NCBI GenBank assembly: GCA_950295325.1
Contig: OX485804.1
Location: forward strand, 67,186,033 to 67,250,032
DNA length: 64,000 bases
Reading direction: 5' to 3'
Origin: Polytrichum commune
Taxonomy: Eukaryota > Streptophyta > Polytrichopsida > Polytrichales > Polytrichaceae
Shown: in pieces, positions 21,680 to 34,022 of the stretch
Layout of the letters: every line of letters starts with the position of its first letter
Position numbering within the stretch: the first letter of the stretch is position 1
The notes under the pieces: generated by a model
Databases searched by the model: none
What the model saw: only the letters and a program-made list of their open reading frames with translations
What the model was told of the DNA's origin: nothing
Translations under genes and position numbers: made by a program

Positions 21680-23289
21680 ACGTCTACCTTACCAAATATC
21701 TAAGACTTGTTTCCTGCAACCTTTAGATCTTGCTTCAAACTTTAGATCTTTCTCCTCTCGGGAGCCCCTCCCCACGCTTCGAATTCCGTCAATGACAAAG
21801 TCCAAGCTTCTCATTCTTTTTTCAAATGTTGTTGAACAAGTTTCTGGAAAGTACCAAGGATCTGCGTGCCATTCATATATGTATTTGTAAGTTGTGCATT
21901 TATATTAGTCTCCATAGTTTTGTGTTTATCTTCCAGCCTACACAGTAAGTTGCAACCTTATTGTAGCAAAAACAACCAATGCCTTTTCTAATGCATAATT
22001 TGAATCGGTCAGAACACGGTGACCTGCAGTCTACTTAAAGATTTGAAAGTGATCTTGACTTGCATCAGAGTTTTGTTAAAGTACTGATAGCACGGGTAGA
22101 TCACTCTAAGGCATTTTTGTGCACCATGTGTGGCTGGGGTTTTTTTTTGTTTTGGGGCTATTTACCTTCAAGGGTTGAATTAAAGCCTCCCTATAATTAC
22201 TTAAATTTCAAAAATGGTCCATTTGTTTGCACCCTTCCATTACTTATATTGTCCAAGTCACTGCAATTTTTTGTACTCTATATTCCTTTTATGTAATTTT
22301 GGACAGACGGAAATCCCAATTATCATCCATCCCCGTGAGTCCTAAACCCATTTACATACCATACTAAACATACCTTCTAGGATGCTTATCTTCAACCCCT
22401 ATATTAATTTTATAGAAAAATGATGGCCCGCGTTTTATGTCCATCTAACTTACTTATAATGGGATTGTCTACATTTAATGGCCCCTTCATTATTTGGAAT
22501 TCCTTTATAATTTTTATTTCAAATGATTTTAATCCTCTGTATATTATGCCGCATGTCGTTTTTAAAATGCACTAAGTGACCTACCCGTGACTGACAGATG
22601 CACCATGCTCCCTTTCTTGGACTTATTAAAGTTTACATACATGGGAGGCTAATGCTACCCATTGATCTGATCACTTCCATAAACTCAATTCAATACTCTA
22701 GTCATCAATCATTTTGCAGTACATGCTCCGAATACCCCCTATCACTGCAGACCCACTCAAACAAGATCTCTCTGCTTCTGAAAAACCAACAGAGATGTTG
22801 TTTTACGTTACGTTACGTTACGTTATGTGTTTGACTCCAGCATCACAAGATTTCATGTTGTTAAGGGAACGTTGTACCCCATAGGTGTCCAACAATTACA
22901 GGAGAACAGATGGGAAATAGTGCAATTTGTAAGAACCTCAAGACGATGACAAAAGAGTGAAGTGGACTTGCATCCCCACCAAAATTTTGAATCATTGATT
23001 AAGCTCAAACGATGATAAATTGATGAAAGGTTCCTCCCCTAGCTCTCCTGTAAGTATCTGAGGCTAATTTGAGAAACCAGGAGGTCCTGATGATGATTGC
23101 AACTGCTCACAGGGTACTGAGCCTATTCCCTAAACTGCTGATGTATTTGGAGATCCAATTTGGATGGATCTGTCAGGGTGCCCATAATATACAAGTATGA
23201 TTAGCAGGTGATGAATCTACCGTGTTAGTATGATTTACAGCTGATCTCTGCCTATATTACAGGACTTGGAGGGCTAGCAAGCAAGTCTG
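21680..23289. other. intergenic, 3' side of the ABC transporter
   Basis: No convincing coding sequence. The last few hundred bases would contain the transporter 3' UTR on the minus strand. A short (TTACG)n run lies at 22803-22825. Confidence 0.5.
22803..22825. repeat. (TTACG)n microsatellite
   Basis: Four to five perfect TTACG/ACGTT pentanucleotides. Confidence 0.95.
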
Positions 23290-23985
23290 TCACCGCTGCT
23301 GGAAATTCAAGTACTTGATTCCAAACGCAAAGACGCTTGCAAAGAGGACCGTGAAGACAACTGGCATGGCCACAGCAAGTCCCAGCATGTGGTGCTGGAA
23401 TCCGAATGTCTGCTCAATAAAGGCGTTCACAGGCATGGGGTCGGTCCCATCTGTTGGGTACACGAGTGCAGTAACGTCCCCAAACTGAGTGATGATGAGA
23501 CTATAGAGTGTCCACGCCACAGGGCAAGCCCAGTAGTACCATACCCACCATTTTGGGATGCGCTGCACACCAAAAACTTAGGTCAGTTTCGAATTGTTCT
23601 TTATCTTTTCAGTTTTTAATCAGTTGTTGTATTGGTTTTCATTATTGTTTTGTGACGATGTGATGAGGGGAGAAGTGCTGCAAAGATGATTCCATGCCTC
23701 TCAGCCCACCATTTCCTTGGATTCCAGCCACCTGCAACCTTCTCATCTCACTACACTAACCATGTGATGTAGTGTAGCCCACAATATTCATCAACGACCC
23801 ACACTATTTGTCTTGCAATCACTGGGTGGCAACTACAGAGGGATTCATATGACACTTCAATGGTGCTACATGAGAAGTCATGAAGACCACTCTAATCAAC
23901 ATGGCACACAATTTATATGCCACACTGATCAGATGTTTAGTGTACCTTCCTGCTGGTCACCTTCTACCTGCTCGTTTTTACTATG

Positions 23986-24040
<55 letters not shown>

Positions 24041-27000
24041 CTGCGATACTCTTTAAGCTACCCCTGACAAGAACTACACTAAATATGATATTTAATGTTA
24101 CACAACGCTATATTTGGAATTACGCAACGCTATATTTGTTTACTCTACATCTCATTTTTCACCAGAAAAGGTCGAATTGGTTGTTTAGAAATTTTAAAAC
24201 ATTAACAGCATTTTTTAACATTACAGCAATAGTAAGAAGATATAGGAATGTGTAACTCCGAATAATAAGTGACACTAAATATCATGTTTAGTGTAGATAC
24301 CTTCAGGATAGGGGTCTCATCTGGTCATATTTTACCACTTATGAGAGTTGTATAAGGAAGAGATTATGTCCAGGAATTGAAGGACTTACCGGCCTGGGGA
24401 TTAAGAATCCAGAGAACAGATTGAAAACGGAGTAGAACCCAGACGCTGTGATAGCAGCGATTTGGTGGTTGGGGGTGAGCGCCACAGCCATCATTCCGTA
24501 GTACGTGAAGTAGAGGAGGCTGAAAAACATGACAAACACATACCAGAAGAACTTGGCCGCAGTCCACTCAAAATTGATCATCGAGTAAGTGATGAAGGCG
24601 TATATCAAGGTTTGGATCAAACAATATGGCAGCTCAATCAGCACCTGCCAACAGTAGAATTTCTGTTAAAATATTTCCAGAAGACCAGAGAGGTGTTCCT
24701 GAGGCGGAAGAGAAGTCAGATTCCTGCCTTATGGAAGGTGAGGCATAGGTACCGCTTACGTTAATCTATGGAGAAGTGGTATGGGAGTTAAGAAGGGTGC
24801 AGAATGATGTTTAAACCTGAGCTATGGCGTACGGAATTGCTGAGTACATTCCTGCTGCTCTCTCCCGGTAGAATATAGTCCTCTCAATTGCTACGACAGG
24901 CTGAACGGTTGAGGCGTTGTTAACACCAATGAAGAGTGTTGCACCATACATAGATCCCATAACACTTCTCAAGTTCACCTCTAAATAAGCTCTGCAGCAA
25001 TAAATATCCTCCAGATAATCAGTATTAGACGGTGAATCCAGTTCAGAGTGCACCAAGGTTAGTGCGACTCCAACATCATGAAACACCGAGATATCTTCTA
25101 CCCACTTCAGAATGATAGATTCAAATTCTAGGTTGATATAATATCCTAGCTTGTTCACACACAAAAAAATAACTGGAAGAGGCACCCCACTCAAGTTTTG
25201 ACAGTAATTTTCCTGTAAATCTAGACATGTTTAGTATAATCAACGAGGAAGAAGGTAGTCCAGCATACGTCTTATGTCCCAAATTCCAGAAGATGGTGCC
25301 GAAGAGGAGTGCGGAAATGAAAGTGAAAGAGTAACGGACACAATTGTAGTCTGGGCTGCGCCAATATGTCCACCATTGTTTCCACAAACAAGCTCTGAGC
25401 TGTTCAAAGAATGGCTGCGAATATTGTGTTGGAAAGTACAAATCTTTTGTTCCTTGTTCTGGAACACTTAGTTCTTTCACAAGGGCTCTGTTTCTCCTGT
25501 CATAGATCAAAACAATACATGTCAATGCAATGTGCGCCTTTTTAAGCAATAAAAGATCCAGATATCTGTCAGAATATGTATAGAACAATCACAACATGGA
25601 GAATTCTTTGGTCCAGCCCCAACATGGGGATCGGATGATACAGAGAATATGGAGATTGTTGAGATTTGAACTTACTGATAAAGAGAAGATTTCTTATAAA
25701 TTTCAGCGAAGTCAATGCCAAGTTGTTTCTCAACAGTGATATTGCTCGCTTCAAGCATCCATGTGGCAGGATTCATACCCTCTTTGATTTTTTGAACACC
25801 AGGAATGGCCTGCAAATGCAATCAATGAATGCCATTAATCAGACCTAGTTTCAACTGTCTAACAATGAATTGACCTGCACCGTCACTTAAAATTTGATTC
25901 TCACCTCGAAGTATTCAACAAGGTTTTGGGAACGTTGACCCAGGTGCCCCATGTAGATTACTTGGCCACCCCGCTTCAATAACAGCATCTGGTCCGACAC
26001 AAACCCCACCCACAAGCGTCAGTATCTACCTATAACCCCTTTCATTACTGTAGAGAATGACAATGGAAAGATTCCGATTTTTCCACATTGATCAGTGATT
26101 TACTTGCCACTTGATTTTCTGAGTCTAAGAAAATTGATTATCGAACTCAAATTTAGGTATATTTGTTAAACAAGGGGTAAAAAGGAGGGCAACGAGACTG
26201 AACGCACACCTCGTCAAAAGCTTCAAAGATGTCAATGCTGGGTTGATGGATAGTGCACACAACAGTTCGGCCAGTATCAACAGTGTTGCGAACAGTGCGC
26301 ATCACAATGGCAGCAGCCCGAGCATCAAGACCACTGGTCGGTTCATCCATAAAAATGATGGAGGGGTTAGCCACCAGTTCTACAGCTATGGTCAGTCGTT
26401 TACGTTGCTCTGTTGACAGCCCAGTAACCCCTGGGAGTCCCACCAGGGCGCCCTCCAACGGCTTCAGCTCCACAAGCTCCATCACCTCTTCAACGAATTG
26501 CTGCACACAAGGAAGGAACCCATTCAATAACTGCACTGATACTAACCTGGTTACCTATCCCTTCTTATTTTGATGGACAACACGGTGACTCATTATGGAC
26601 AGACTGGAATACGATTCAGAACTACTCAACTTCCTTCAATGGAGATCTGCACACCAGATGGGCATATCATTCTTAAGCATGTGTAAGCATTCTTCAGCAT
26701 GTCTATTCTAGCTTCAAGAATAAAATTAGAAGAATCAAGGTCCTTGAGTATATGCTTGAATGTCGAGGATAGTGAAGTGGCAAACTTTCATTAGTCGTTA
26801 CCTCATTGTTGCCTATCTTCGGACACAAAGCCTTCTTCAAAGATTCAATTGAAGAGGTGAGTCTCCCAATGGTTTCATTCTTGGGTTATCAGGAATACCT
26901 AGGATTTTTTCCATTTGCACTGGAACCCAAATAGGCCACTTAAGAATGTTATGGGCGACAGGACTGATTTATACCTGACGAGTCTCTTTGTCAATTTCGG

Positions 27001-30000
27001 AAGATAGCCTGAGCCAAGCTGAATAGTAGAGGGACTCTCGTACAGTGACCTGTGGCGAGTGGATATCATTCTGTTCACAGTACCCAGCAATCCGGGCAAA
27101 TGTCTCTTGTCTTTTCGGGTAACCAGAAATCTTAATGTCACCTTCAATGTAGCCCCCTGTCTTCCTTCCAGCTAACACATCCATCAGAGTAGTCTTTCCT
27201 GCACCACTTACTCCGACCAATGCAGTCAAGACACCTGGTCTGAAGGCCCCTGTTATTCCACACAACAGTTGCAGCCTGTCTTCCGTGACCCCTTGGTTCT
27301 TCATTTCCTGCCATTTCAAACACACATACATTACAAAGTTACAAAACATCCACTTTGCAGAATTGACACTATCCCCTTTTCAGAATATGATTTAGGATGA
27401 CTCTCAATTCTCAAGACTCAAATTTCCTAACTGCATTTCCCCTGAGTTCTCAAGTCCAGAGTTGGTCAAATCGGATAGCCTGGAAATACTTCAACATGGT
27501 ACTTCAACATGGTACTTCAAATGATGTAGGGGAAAGATCCAAAACACAGGAAATGTGAACAAGTATGGATGGGTACCGCAGGCATGTCGACGTAATACTT
27601 GATGTCCTCAAAGGTGATAGACAATGGTTGGAAAGGTAGAATCATGCCCCTCTTCGGACCTGTCTCTCTCGTGGCATCACCTCCACTTCCATTTCTTGAA
27701 GGTTGTTCGGTTTGACTGAGTTCAATAGATTCCCAGGCAGATACCGTTGATCCATTTCCGGCCGAGACGCCTTGCCCTGCTATGAAATGTAACACCAGCA
27801 AACATAGCTCTCATAATCAAGGCCATACTAAATATGTTGTCCCCAAAGAACTTACAGCTTTTCCTGAATTTATGCAGCCTCAGGCCATGACATATCGAGA
27901 AAGTTACTCGGAATGCAAGAGTGCGAAGCTTGAATGTCGAGATGCTAAAGAAGAATATGTATGAGCGTAATCAACCATAGCCTACCGTGCAATTTGGATG
28001 AAAGAGATTGCGGTAGTGAGCCCGCTAGCCTGCGGGACTTCCCTTGAGAGCTGCCTCCATGGCGTCCGAATGGTTCATCGTCAAGTAGAGTCCCATTTTT
28101 CTGTGCTAGGGCCTCTTCAGATATCACCGCTTGTGGCTTTCCCAGTGCTGTCGAATCAAAAGACATGATTGCGTTTCTTTAGTTGAAAACCAGAACAAAT
28201 CTAACCACCGTGGTACATAGGAAGCCCTCCTCAAAATGGTAGGAAATTTGTAATGATTAGGAGGATATAAGGATGACAAGGTCGGTTAGTACTTACGATT
28301 CAACCAAGTGAGAGTGAGGGTGTACAAGATGTTGAAGAGAAATATGTAACCCAACAAGGCACCCGCTCCAATCCAGTACCAATACTTGTAAGGGAAGACG
28401 CCTCCGCTGATGAGAATCTGCTCCCCGAGTGTGTGGCTTGAATTCATATAAGGCTGTGAAAAACAAAATGCCAACATTGCCACTTTGTGAGACGGTGGTG
28501 TAATGTTTTTTCAACGGATTATCCTAACCTCGTGCTCACAACAAGACGAGGATTTAAAAGGCCGGCAGAGTTTTGGGTTGTAATTTAAGTCAAGAAGGCA
28601 TACTATGGCCCAACGCGGAGCAAGAAATTCGTTGACGGTGATGGCGCTCTGCGCGTATGTAAGAGGAGAAACCCAGTAACCCCAGATCCACCACGGCTTG
28701 ATCTGTGTTCGAGGAATGATGAACCCTCCAAGCATAAAGATGATGAGGAGCGAAAAAGTACCACCGGTACTAGCCACCACCATAGTCCGACACAATCCAG
28801 CAATCACTCGGAACATCGCCGAAGACATCTGGTGCATCAAAAACAGTAGCAAATATGATCGGAAGAACCTGTGGAGACGCCGACAACAATAACGAGGTTA
28901 GGTCGACAGCAGCATTTCGATTCGCTAGTTCTGTGTAACAAGGCTCCCTATCTGGCAAAGGTCAAAATAAACTCGATCTGATCTGAAAGGAAATTGATGA
29001 TAAATATTCAAATGTTCTTCACCTGCTGGCCTCAGGAGCATATCCAATAACATAATAACTGATGCAAGAATAAATTCCTGCTTCGGCAATGGAAGATGGA
29101 ATGCTCAACACCAAACTGGGTAGTGCGTACGCCCAAGCGGGGTAGAAGAGAAGATCTCTCTGTTTGTAGAATACAGGGAGACGGAAAATGGCCATAGACA
29201 GTTCAGCATAACCATTGAACATGATAATCACAACTCCAAAAAAGACGGCACCCATGTAAAGCTGTCCGTCCTCCATATTTTGATGCAGTGTGGTCCTGAA
29301 GAAGACTGTCATTGCTATCAAAGCGACGATCCCAATCTGCAACATTGCGAGTGACTGAATATTAGCACAAAGCTCCTTGTGTCATGATTCATGCTCCAAT
29401 GCAGTCCAAGCGACGAACGTACTATCATGCAACAGCTTGAAAATGTTCAAGAAACACACACACACTCGTATACAGGTAAACGAAGGTCAACCACAGGTCA
29501 ACATTAGCTATTAGCATCAAAATAGGTGTTGAGAGATGATGTAGAAATTAGTGCCTGGATGGTTTTGAAGATGTAGACGAACGAGTTGCGCTTCATCAGT
29601 AACCACTCCTTGGCAAAATTTGCTTTGAAAAGTTCATAATTGCTGACAGAGTATCTGTCAAAGGTCAGTGCAGCTTTGTGGCTCAGATCCTTGTCGTAAG
29701 GAACTGCTAACTCGCTGGACATCTTCTGACCCACATGAAATGTCTGGAATAGGTCTGAGAATTGCTTGACCGACGTGTATCTGTATGGACGTCGTTTGTC
29801 ATACCAATACTGCTCCTGATCCTTGATTGAAGTCACCTGGATTTCAAAGTATTGAGCTTGCTATGTCAGAGACGCAAATTCCACAAAAGTCCAGAGCCAC
29901 CTAGCTTTCCAGTTTCCACAAGTAGAAACTGTTTCAGCGAATCTTCTGTTGTATAAGTGAGTTAGCCCAAATCCTGTAATTCAGCAAAGATTTATGTAAA

Positions 30001-33000
30001 CAGGATGTCCTACCTCCTGTAAGAAGTCAGCAATACCCTTCCGCTCTGGACACTTAAATCCACATCCCTCAAAGAACTCCAGGGCATGTTCGCGCGGTCC
30101 GTGGTAAACAACTTGACCTTCTGACAGCAGCACGATGTCGTCAAAGAGCTCAAACGTCTCCGGTGCCGGCTGCAATAGTGACATGAAAATTGTAGCTTCC
30201 ATTACATGACATAATTGGCGTAGACATTTTACTATCTGGTATGTTGTGGAGCTGTCGAGCCCCGTCGAGATTTCATCCATAAAAAGTGCTTTTGTTGGTC
30301 CCACAATCATCTCACCTGTGTTCAATCCAAAGAACGTTAAGCATACTTTTCTGGAAGATGTTCATCACTAACCCTCTGTTTTGTTGAGGTCAGAACCCTT
30401 CTGACCAACTTTCTCAACAACTTATATTAGAAAAAGCTATGAATTTACGAAAGGATTCAATCGGACCTGTAATCGTTGCCATCTCCACCTTTAAGTCATT
30501 TCTATGCAAAATTGATAATCAATTACAAGCGGGAACTAGTACCTGTTGTGACACGCTTCTTCTGGCCTCCAGATATACCTCGGTTCATGTTGTCACCGAC
30601 CAAGGTATTGGCGCAGATATCTAGCCCTAGAATCTGAAAGAAAGAAAACAAGGCAGCATTTGTTAATATAAAAATCAACTCTAGAATGAGCCAGATTTTG
30701 AGCCATCCTGCTAAATTATCCCACTTAACTGGCATCCACCATTTGAAGCTACACATAGTACATGTAGCTGCTATGCATTGCCAATTTCACTATTCATGAC
30801 AGTCGAAACCCAAGTAGACACAAGTCCTCTGTCCTTTTCTCAGTGCAGAGCGGGTGTCCCTAGTTGTGAAAAAAAGAACTTTAAAGACGAATTATACCAA
30901 TCTCTGTTAGAAGCAGCGGTTGGCTTTGAGCCCCTCATCCCACTTCCACAAACTAGTATTCATTTGATCTACATGCATTGCATACACTTCAAGATGGGAA
31001 TCAAATTGTAGTGTCGTGGCAAGGGTGGGAAATTATACCTTCATTGTGTAGTCAGTGACTAAGCTCTGTTCCTGGCCTTCTACTGCAGTTGCCTGCACAC
31101 AGCCATGTTGTATCAAATTTAGATAGGTAAGTTAGATTAATATGAAGGTGCGATGGAAGCAGTGAAGAATATGCAAAGAAAAACCTCTGCAAGTGGATTG
31201 AGGAACCTTCTGGCAATTGAACAAAGAGGAGGTGATGATGTTTTTCGAGGTTGTACTACATTCTTAATTAAGGTGCAAATCAACATGACTCCTTGAAATC
31301 ACCTTCATAAAAATGTCCACATCTTTCTCAGGAAATATTCCTGCTTGCTTTTCTCGTTTTGCCAACTCCACGAGCATTTCTGCACATAGATAAAGATTGA
31401 ACACGATGTCAGGGTTGCAAATAGTACACTACACTCTCAAGAGCAATTGAGGCTTCAGCATCAAACAAACTTTGAAAGGCGACACAACAAGATATACATA
31501 AATTCAACGCCCTCTTACCATAGCGAGTGCCAACTCCCTGGCATCGGGCCGAGAAGTCGAGAGTCTCCCGAACTGTCAGTTCACCCACATGAAGATCATT
31601 CTGGCTGATGTACACAGATGTCTTTTGTGGAACAAACTCGTCGAGGGTATGTCCATTGTACGTTATCGTCCCTTTTTTCTGTTCTCCATCAAAATTTCAT
31701 AATCATAAGCCTTGCTGAAAGGAAACTTGAGACTGGAGATTGATCTCTAATCCTCAAAGGCGAATATAAAACAAATTGATACAGCAATGGGAGACTTATT
31801 ACGGACTTAATTTTTTGATGAGTCTGGTTGTATGTTTCTGCAATGGATTCTTCATTTTTCATGTTGAGAACTCTCTGGCCGCACCTAACAGCAGATGGAA
31901 TGATACAGTAACCGAAGAATGTGAAAGAGTCAGGAACTCACTTTCAGTTCTTTGTCAAGCTTTCCAGCAAGTGCTAAAAGTAAGGAGGTCTTTCCCGAGC
32001 TCGGTGGGCCAAGGAGTAAGGTCATTCTGAAAGAAGAAGCAGAATCTTCAGAACGCAGAACATAATACAGTAAGTCACCTTTTTCATTTTACGAATCGAT
32101 AAACTTCGATAGGATGTGCTTAATGTTGAGGATAATCTGGACAATTATGGATGGGAAGATATCTCAAAGTTAATAAATTATAGCACGACGACTCGAGGTA
32201 TGTTCGTCCGCATTGCAACCAACTTCACTGCGAATGTTTCGGTAGGAGACGAGGACGAACCGAGCTGGTTTGATGACACCGCTGATGTTGTGAAGGATTT
32301 TAAGCACTGTCTTCTTGGTTGGGGAGAGACCAACAAAATCCAGAGCTCCCTGCATAACATGAGGGCCAATTACATGAATAGTAGTACGACAAAATATATA
32401 GCACTTATGATTCGGAGAGTAGATAGAAGTTTTTTGAAGCCATGTGATAACCTCCCATGGGTTAAGCATCGAAGGTTTTGAAAGCACGTACTGTACGAAG
32501 AAAGATCAAGACCGAGTCTGGAAATTGAGTACAGACCTCAAGAAAATTGAGCGTGGCATTCTTCAGAGTGGGTAGAGCCCTTCCTCCAACAAAGCAGTCC
32601 GCGTCTATCGTCAAATTCTCGTACCTCACCTCTATTGTAGGTAGCTGTATGCCTACCCTGTCAACAACACAGGTTCATCCAAGATTACCAGTATGAATAC
32701 TGCACACACAGAAAATCTTGATATCCAAACGGCTCTAGCTCACAATGATCCTATCCTAGCCTTTCAAGGTAAAATACATGTTCTAAAATGCCAACAACAA
32801 ATATATGTCTGCATCTGTCTACATAGCATCTTAACTTAGAATCAAACATATTTGGTTCCTGGTTATGTATCGCGCACCTGCTAAGTTAAGAAACTAAGTA
32901 GACTACATTGAAGGACGTGACTATCTATTTGGATTTTCAGTTCAAGATAGTTAAAATGGCTTGTGGCAAACTTCCCTCACATCCTTTCACATTGATTGAA

Positions 33001-33602
33001 CCGAGGAATCTGAATTTCAAGGATGTCATGGGTTATGTGGACATTCCGTGCACTCTGCCACCAGAAACAATACTCAACCTAGCTCTGTATCCGGCATACC
33101 TGTCAATGCGGTTACGTAGCTTCTTCAAAAACCTCTCATTATCCTCCTCAGTCACCTTAAGGAGATTATCAATAATCTGCTGTCGCTCCGCGAACCCAAT
33201 GTGCCTGACATCAATCTCCTCATGGACAACTCTACTGCCCAAACTCCTCTCTAGAATGGTAGTGTGCAACCGGTCGTAGGTTGGCATCTTCTCGAGAGCT
33301 GCCCACTTGAGTGCTTCTTCGTCATCTCCACCTTCTCGCCCCGATTGTGCTTGATTCCTTCCGAACACATTGTCAGGGCCCACTCCCCAGCTCCTCGAAG
33401 CGCTCCCACGGAGAGACCTCCGGGTGCTTCCCCTGCTTCCCCAGAAATCGAGATTCTCGAGAGGGGTCGGAGCAGCCATGCCTGCAATGTTTGTGGGCGA
33501 GCCCCTACGCGTGGTGGCTCCAGGCTCTAAACATCTACTGTTGGGAGAGTTAGCCTCTAAAGGTCGCTCGTACTCTGCAGAGAAGAGAAAAGGATACGCC
33601 AT
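23290..33602 (-). CDS. full-size ABCG (PDR) transporter, 23 exons
   Basis: Exons: 33100-33602, 32537-32657, 32261-32349, 31942-32026, 31519-31678, 31303-31379, 31039-31092, 30543-30633, 30014-30315, 29555-29836, 29023-29336, 28604-28868, 28297-28453, 27986-28147, 27577-27776, 26975-27307, 26210-26500, 25905-25988, 25676-25809, 25269-25496, 24817-24991, 24390-24644, 23290-23562. The total is 4635 nt, in phase throughout, 1544 residues (PDRs are usually 1420-1450). The domain order NBD-TMD-NBD-TMD is the PDR type: Walker [10 protein letters not shown] (about 244-252), signature GISGGQKKR (about 382), Walker B ALFMDE (about 403); second Walker [10 protein letters not shown] (about 985), signature LSTEQRKR (about 1093), Walker [13 protein letters not shown]. 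These are plasma-membrane exporters of hormones, defence or surface compounds; the substrate cannot be told. The extra length lies in the N-terminus and the linker before NBD2. Intron 10 starts with GC. A second in-frame ATG at 33479 (MAAPTPLE) may be the true start. Confidence 0.95.
23991..24036. repeat. (AG)23 microsatellite in ABCG intron 22
   Basis: Perfect dinucleotide run in the last intron (23563-24389). Confidence 0.97.
24077..24293. mobile_element. MITE (family M, short form) in ABCG intron 22
   Basis: The left end CACTAAATATGATATTTAATG and right end (rc CACTAAACATGATATTTAGTG) are inverted, and the element is flanked by TA (24075-24076 and 24294-24295). It is 217 bp long. Inside the left half, a 23-bp ACACAACGCTATATTTGG-like unit occurs twice. 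Related copies with the same termini and TA duplications lie at 41553, 45159, 58041 and 58806. TA target duplication fits Tc1/mariner-type elements, but the transposase source is not visible. Confidence 0.82.
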
Positions 33603-34022
33603 GGGATTAACTCATAGTACACACATGCTGGTTTAGGAAATTCCCCCTGGACACAGAGTTGTTACAATGTTCGCAAGGCTAACCTCCCTTTCGCACTTCA
33701 CATTTTAGATATGTGCACAAGGACAGACAGACATCATGTGTAGAATCGAAGGACATTAGGCATGTGATACTTCACACACATAGAGTAAGACCATCGGGGT
33801 ACGCAATAGGGTCAACTCATAGTACAGACATGCTGGATTAGCAAAACGGTAAAGCCTCCTGGCTACAGCGTAATTACAATGCTCGCAAGGTTAACCTCTC
33901 TTTCGCACTTCACATTTTAGATATATGCACACGGACGGACAGACAGACATCATGAGTAGAATCGAAGGATGATATTAGGCATGTGATACTTCACAAACAC
34001 ACACACAGTTAGACCGGTGGGA
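33591..34022. repeat. tandem duplication of about 206 bp at the ABCG 5' end
   Basis: Unit 1 is about 33591-33796 and unit 2 about 33797-34022. Shared blocks are AACTCATAGTACA-ACATGCTGG, GCTCGCAAGG-TAACCTC, TTTCGCACTTCACATTTTAG, GACAGACAGACATCATG and TTAGGCATGTGATACTTCAC. Unit 1 runs into the first codons of the transporter (ATG at 33602), while the matching place in unit 2 reads CAATAGGG (no ATG). The duplicated sequence is therefore the immediate 5' flank of the gene. Confidence 0.85.

Noticed and set aside
24077-24293. Assignment of family M to the CACTA superfamily because the ends read CACTA
   Set aside because: CACTA elements make 3-bp duplications; here every copy is flanked by TA on both sides.
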